A stretch of 8,921 nt of DNA, from the NCBI GenBank assembly GCA_013153825.1, contig JAADDP010000158.1, forward strand, positions 1-8,921, given 5' to 3'. Position 1 is the first letter of the stretch. Each line of letters begins with the position of its first letter. The translations under genes and the position numbers were made by a program. Shown here piece by piece: positions 5,682-8,921 of this stretch. The notes beneath the pieces are model-generated. The model worked only from the letters and a program-made list of their open reading frames with translations, was not told where the DNA came from and searched no databases. The stretch is from Campylobacterota bacterium. Its GTDB lineage: Bacteria; Campylobacterota; Campylobacteria; Campylobacterales; Sulfurovaceae.

Positions 5682-6986
5682 CTATGGAGATAGTAGCTTC
5701 CCGACCGCCTCAATGATATCATCCATATCCCTTTTTGTGTGGGGGAGTCTAATATGTTCATCTATTATCATCTCTCTAAAGTGTAACCTCTCTGCATTTG
5801 GACATATACCCATACTGTAGTCCACCTTTGAGTCTCTATTCTCTGGTGCAGTGAATGGGTAGCCATTTTTAAATAGGTGTCTCCTCTGATATATTGGCTG
5901 GGTGTAGAGTGGCTTTACATACCCCTGATAGAATTTAATCCCCTCCCAATTTACAGCCTCTACAAACTCCTCTCTTGTGACACCTGCAACCTCTGGGTTA
6001 AATCTCAATGGATATACATAGTATGTACTCTCTCCCCAATCCGGCTCATCGGGAGTTGTTAGAAAGTCAAATTCTCTCAATCCACTATTTAGATACTCAA
6101 CTAGCTCTACCCTCTCCCTATTGAGGCTATCAAGCTTTTTAAGTTGAACTCTAGCCACAGATGCCTGTAGCTCTGTCATACGGTAGTTAAACCCTGCAAT
6201 ATTTGTGATATTCTCATACCCTGCAGAGCCTACGACAGCCTCCCCATGGTTTCTAATGAGTGCCAATCTGTAGTGCAACTCCTCATCATCTGTTATGCAG
6301 ACTCCACCCTCTCCACTCTGAATTGTCTTATTCACATTTAGGCTAAATACCCCAATATCTCCAATTGTTCCAACATATCGACCCCTATATTTAGCCCCAT
6401 GTGCCTGAGCACAATCCTCAATAACCTTTAGATTGTGTGCTTTAGCTATTGCCATTATCTCATCCATCTGGGCAGGTATCCCAAACTGATGGACAACTAA
6501 AATGGCCTTTGTCCTTTCTGTTATGAGACTCTCAATCGACTTTGGGTCTAGAGAGCCATAATCTGTAACATCTGCAAATATTGGAATAGCCCCATAGACC
6601 ATTGGAGCTACAGCACAGGCACTCATGGTGTATGGAGATACTATAACCTCATCGCCAAAACCTATACCTAAAGCACCTATAGAGGCGTAGAGTCCAGATG
6701 TAGCACTATTCATGGATATGGCATATTTAGAGCCGTAGTAGCTGTTCCACTCCTCCTCCAAGGCTCTAACCTCATCTCCTCCATAGAAGCAGAAAGGCTC
6801 ATCTGGTGTGTGTGACCCCTCAAATTTAGATAGATATCCACTATCTATGACACGGGCTAGAGCCATCTTCTCCTCATCACCTGTTGTAAAGTTATCCAAC
6901 CAGCCTCTATCTCTAACCCTCTTACCACCATTTATCGCCAACTCTGGACTACTTAAATCTATCTTACCCAACTCAATCCTCTCCAT
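5682..6986 (-). CDS. DegT/DnrJ/EryC1/StrS family aminotransferase, StsC/AHBA-synthase-like branch
   Basis: A 434-residue PLP-dependent aminotransferase, clearly different from the one at 314-1453. Motifs: SMNSATSGLYASIGALGIG (91-109), VIVSPYTMSA, IEDCAQAHGAKYRG (189-202, Asp191 to the PLP ring nitrogen), VFSLNVNKTIQSGEGG (213-228, Schiff-base Lys220), and AGFNYRMTELQAS. The N-terminus carries LAINGGKRVRDRGW (17-30). That resembles the LAxxGGxPVR opening of the scyllo-inosose aminotransferase/AHBA synthase branch. It follows a Gfo/Idh dehydrogenase and overlaps it by 28 bases, suggesting coupled oxidation and transamination of a sugar or cyclitol. The ATG at 6986 has only a weak ribosome site. 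A TTG five codons in (6971) has GGAGAGG upstream and is a possible alternative start. The gene converges on the chain-length gene with a 17-bp gap. Substrate unknown. Confidence 0.92.
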   Translation of the reverse strand: MERIELGKIDLSSPELAINGGKRVRDRGWLDNFTTGDEEKMALARVIDSGYLSKFEGSHTPDEPFCFYGGDEVRALEEEWNSYYGSKYAISMNSATSGLYASIGALGIGFGDEVIVSPYTMSACAVAPMVYGAIPIFADVTDYGSLDPKSIESLITERTKAILVVHQFGIPAQMDEIMAIAKAHNLKVIEDCAQAHGAKYRGRYVGTIGDIGVFSLNVNKTIQSGEGGVCITDDEELHYRLALIRNHGEAVVGSAGYENITNIAGFNYRMTELQASVARVQLKKLDSLNRERVELVEYLNSGLREFDFLTTPDEPDWGESTYYVYPLRFNPEVAGVTREEFVEAVNWEGIKFYQGYVKPLYTQPIYQRRHLFKNGYPFTAPENRDSKVDYSMGICPNAERLHFREMIIDEHIRLPHTKRDMDDIIEAVGKLLSP

Positions 6987-7936
6987 ATTATACTCATAGT
7001 ATCAGATATATCACCTATTAGGTAGCCGACCAGCTCAACCTCACCCTTTAGATATGCCACAATCTTATCTACAGCAGACTCCATAGGGGAGCTACCATAT
7101 AGAGATATATCTAAATCTCTCTCAACTAAGACCCTCTCACCCATATGGTTTATGGTCACCTCCTCATATCTTACCCTACTTCCAAAATCCTCAATCTTAA
7201 CTCTACCCCTCTCAAACTTAAGGTCAAACTCAAATAGCTGGTAGTATCTCTCATCAACTGCTGTGATGTAGGTTAACGCCCCACTCCTCTCCAATCTGCA
7301 CATAAAGTCTAAGTTGTAATCACCCACATATGGGCTATCTGATATATTTAAGAGTTTTTCAAAATCTATACCCTCTGAAAATAGAAAATTTAATGTATCT
7401 ACCGTATGAATTCCATTATGTTGCCAACCACTATAGTATATGGCATCTACTCTAATGACCTCCCCAAAATATCCATCTGCTATCTTCATCTTTAGGCTCT
7501 GGTGTAGAGGGTCAAATCTTCTAGAGTGGTTTACAACTATCGCTACCCCCCTCTTATTGGAAATCTCTATTAGAGAGTTTAGCTCATCTCTATCTCGACA
7601 GGCAGGTTTCTCCAAAAAGATAACTTTTGGTGGAGCATCCAAATCTAATATTGATATAGTAACTTTAAAGTGGGTATTATCTGGAGTGCAGATAGATACA
7701 ATATCTGGATGGTAAATCTCTATCGCATCTAAAAAATCATTGGAAAAGTTCTCTATATTATACTTCTTAGATAGCTCCTTAGCCTTTGATATATCTAAAT
7801 CGCAACAGCATACCAACTCCACATCACCATTTTGGCTATAGGCTTTTGCATGACTATATGTGTAATCACCATCTATACTATCATATAGCCCAGCTATCTT
7901 TCCAGACCCAACTATTAAGGCTCTATATCTACCCAT
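6959..7936 (-). CDS. Gfo/Idh/MocA family NAD(P)-dependent oxidoreductase
   Basis: A 325-residue dehydrogenase from the ATG at 7936. The frame extends 11 codons further to a GTG at 7969, but the ATG sits right before the Rossmann fold and gives only an 8-base overlap with the upstream gene. Counted from the ATG: GSGKIAG (10-16) binds NAD(P), CCDLDISKAKELSKKY (39-54) follows the second strand, and VSICTPDNTH is the usual CTPxxxH block. FLEKPAC (107-113) is the EKP motif with the family's key Lys, and GIHTVD (175-180) holds the likely catalytic His177 and Asp180. Members oxidise or reduce a ring hydroxyl of sugars, nucleotide sugars or inositols. Paired with a DegT aminotransferase, it recalls WbpB/WbpE and GnnA/GnnB (3-keto then 3-amino sugar) or inositol dehydrogenase with StsC. 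Which of these applies cannot be decided here. Confidence 0.92.
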   Translation of the reverse strand: MGRYRALIVGSGKIAGLYDSIDGDYTYSHAKAYSQNGDVELVCCCDLDISKAKELSKKYNIENFSNDFLDAIEIYHPDIVSICTPDNTHFKVTISILDLDAPPKVIFLEKPACRDRDELNSLIEISNKRGVAIVVNHSRRFDPLHQSLKMKIADGYFGEVIRVDAIYYSGWQHNGIHTVDTLNFLFSEGIDFEKLLNISDSPYVGDYNLDFMCRLERSGALTYITAVDERYYQLFEFDLKFERGRVKIEDFGSRVRYEEVTINHMGERVLVERDLDISLYGSSPMESAVDKIVAYLKGEVELVGYLIGDISDTMSIIWRGLSWVR

Positions 7937-8690
7937 CTTCTCTAAACTCTCTCCATCTCCTCTCCACACCCCTATTTAACTCAACCAGATGGCCATTTTT
8001 TGAGAGAAAATCCAATATCTGAGCTAGTGAGAAGTGGGATATGGCTCTAGAGTGGAAGTGGTGAAATATGGAGCTGACCATCTCAAAATCTTCAGCCGTA
8101 TCAACCTCTAGATATATATCTGGATAGTTATAGAAGTGGGGGGCTTCTAAATTTTTCAATCTATACCTATCTGGATACTCCGTTATGTGGATACTCACAT
8201 GCTCCCTCAGGGGGTCACCATTGGGGACTCTCCTATTTGCATCTATAAGACTCTCTCCACTATAGACCAGCACCTCCTGCCCTGGGGGATATGTCGTCTT
8301 AAGGGAGTTTGATACAAAGTCAAAACTATCTCTATGTTTTAGGTAGTATCCTACAACCTCATCAACTATATGTGGGTCTGTTAGGGGGGAGTCTCCAAAA
8401 CACTCCACATGTATATCTATACCCCTATCTTCAACCATGGAGGCTACCCTATCCAACACATCATCCTCACTACCTCTATAGTAATCTACTCCATATTTTT
8501 TACAGAAATCTACAATCTCATCATCTACGCTCTCTGTAGTTGTAGCCACAACTATATTATCCAATAGTCTTGAGTGCTTTAACCTCTGAATATGGTGCCA
8601 TAGCATCGGCTTACCATCAATCTCTCTCAATACCTTTCTAGGTAGTCTCTGTGAGTTGAGTCTCGCCTGTATCGATGCCACTATTTTCAT
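7929..8690 (-). CDS. SpsF-like cytidylyltransferase (acylneuraminate cytidylyltransferase family)
   Basis: A 253-residue nucleotidyltransferase of the CMP-sialate synthetase/SpsF family, which activates a sugar acid or similar substrate with CTP in the cytoplasm. It begins MKIVASIQARLNSQRLPRK, matching the usual QARxGSxRLPGK CTP-binding loop (8-19), with Gly to Asn at 12 and Gly to Arg at 18. Then come VVATTTESVDD, YRGSEDDVLDR, FGDSPLTDPHIVDEV, GDPLREHVSIHI and YLEVDTAEDFEMV, all typical of SpsF. The ATG at 8690 has GAGGAG seven bases upstream and lies 53 bases inside the preceding gene. Its stop overlaps the oxidoreductase start. Neighbours suggest it activates the product of the dehydrogenase/aminotransferase pair, or a nonulosonate made by genes beyond the right edge. 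No NeuB-like synthase is visible here. Confidence 0.9.
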   Translation of the reverse strand: MKIVASIQARLNSQRLPRKVLREIDGKPMLWHHIQRLKHSRLLDNIVVATTTESVDDEIVDFCKKYGVDYYRGSEDDVLDRVASMVEDRGIDIHVECFGDSPLTDPHIVDEVVGYYLKHRDSFDFVSNSLKTTYPPGQEVLVYSGESLIDANRRVPNGDPLREHVSIHITEYPDRYRLKNLEAPHFYNYPDIYLEVDTAEDFEMVSSIFHHFHSRAISHFSLAQILDFLSKNGHLVELNRGVERRWREFREDG

Positions 8691-8921
8691 CTAAAATCTC
8701 CTCAATTAAATTTAAGACTCTATCTCTAGAGCCGTGGAGTAGGTATCTTGAGCCTCTACCCCTCTTAACCCTACGGTTTAGTAGCCTCTTTAACATAGCT
8801 CTATTTCTTATGGGTATGGTCATACCGTTTCTATTTCCGATAAACTCAATCCTCTCATCTGGTCTATATGAGTATATATCTCCTCTAGTTAGAGATGCTT
8901 CAAGCAGTAACATCGAACCCA
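8638..8921 (-). CDS. Unassigned protein, C-terminal fragment (5' end outside window)
   Basis: The frame is open to the right edge (...Gly-Ser-Met-Leu-Leu-Leu-Glu-Ala), so the Met at 8913 need not be the start. About 93 C-terminal residues are visible. I cannot name the family with confidence. The GSMLLLEASL stretch, then YSYRPDERIEFIGNRNGMTIPI, faintly recalls the donor-binding end of GT-B proteins such as DUF354 or UDP-GlcNAc 2-epimerase-like enzymes. A basic segment follows (LKRLLNRRVKRGRGSR) and then a helix-like end (DRVLNLIEEILDE). No membrane segment or signal is present in this part. It overlaps the start of the cytidylyltransferase gene by 53 bases and carries that gene's ribosome site, so the two are probably co-transcribed. 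It is likely another enzyme of the same glycan pathway, by context only. Confidence 0.6.
   Translation of the reverse strand, partial: GSMLLLEASLTRGDIYSYRPDERIEFIGNRNGMTIPIRNRAMLKRLLNRRVKRGRGSRYLLHGSRDRVLNLIEEILDENSGIDTGETQLTETT

Noticed and set aside
5684..5716. Short plus-strand ORF (10 codons from the ATG at 5684) after the chain-length gene, with GGAGG near its stop
   Set aside because: It is too short and the spacing from GGAGG is too long. It lies wholly within the opposing aminotransferase gene.
5668..5719. Two GATATC palindromes (5668-5673 and 5714-5719) near the converging stops as a regulatory pair
   Set aside because: Six-base palindromes of this composition are expected by chance here, and both lie in or next to gene ends without a promoter.
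883..8389. Six runs of exactly six G or C in coding DNA (883-888, 1282-1287, 4444-4449, 7546-7551, 8138-8143, 8384-8389) as phase-variation tracts
   Set aside because: Campylobacterota phase-variable tracts are usually longer. All six reading frames here are intact and several runs fall in ordinary Gly-Gly or Pro codons. None reaches seven.

Overview
The window is AT-rich, densely coding DNA from the middle of a surface-glycan (capsule, O-antigen or glycoprotein-glycan) biosynthesis locus. Codon choice is strongly skewed: all 15 Arg codons of the sugar transferase at 2646-3311 are AGA or AGG, Ile ATA and Leu CTA are frequent, and coding strands are purine-rich. With the protein types present, this suggests a Campylobacterota-like Gram-negative bacterium. 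That assignment is inference; other AGA/ATA-rich lineages such as Aquificota are not excluded. No tRNA, rRNA, CRISPR array, insertion sequence or phage gene is visible.

Layout. Plus strand, left to right: the C-terminal part of a family-4 glycosyltransferase (cut by the left edge), a DegT/DnrJ aminotransferase, a nucleotide-sugar 4,6-dehydratase-like SDR and a PglC-like phosphoglycosyl transferase. These four overlap or nearly touch and look like one operon. A 118-bp AT-rich gap with nested inverted repeats follows. Then comes a 744-residue Wzz/Wzc-type chain-length protein whose cytoplasmic kinase-like domain has lost its ATP-binding motifs. The minus-strand set ends only 17 bp away and reads right to left: an unassigned C-terminal fragment (cut by the right edge), an SpsF-like cytidylyltransferase, a Gfo/Idh/MocA dehydrogenase and a second DegT-family aminotransferase. 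All four overlap their neighbours.

How they could work together. In the plus-strand set the dehydratase would make a 4-keto-6-deoxy UDP-sugar and the aminotransferase would aminate it. The phosphoglycosyl transferase would load a sugar phosphate onto undecaprenyl phosphate, and the family-4 enzyme would add the next sugar. This parallels PglF/PglE/PglC/PglA, but no PglD-like acetyltransferase is present here. The chain-length protein would act after polymerisation. The minus-strand set has the pieces to oxidise a hydroxyl (Gfo/Idh), transaminate the ketone (DegT) and activate a sugar with CTP (SpsF-like), so it probably makes a second unusual amino sugar or aminocyclitol. No flippase, polymerase or export gene is in the window.

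I did not find a wholly new system. The points most worth a second look are the Walker-dead kinase domain, the Asn in place of the catalytic Asp in the phosphoglycosyl transferase, the Met-type active site on a soluble dehydratase, and the Gfo/Idh-DegT-SpsF module.
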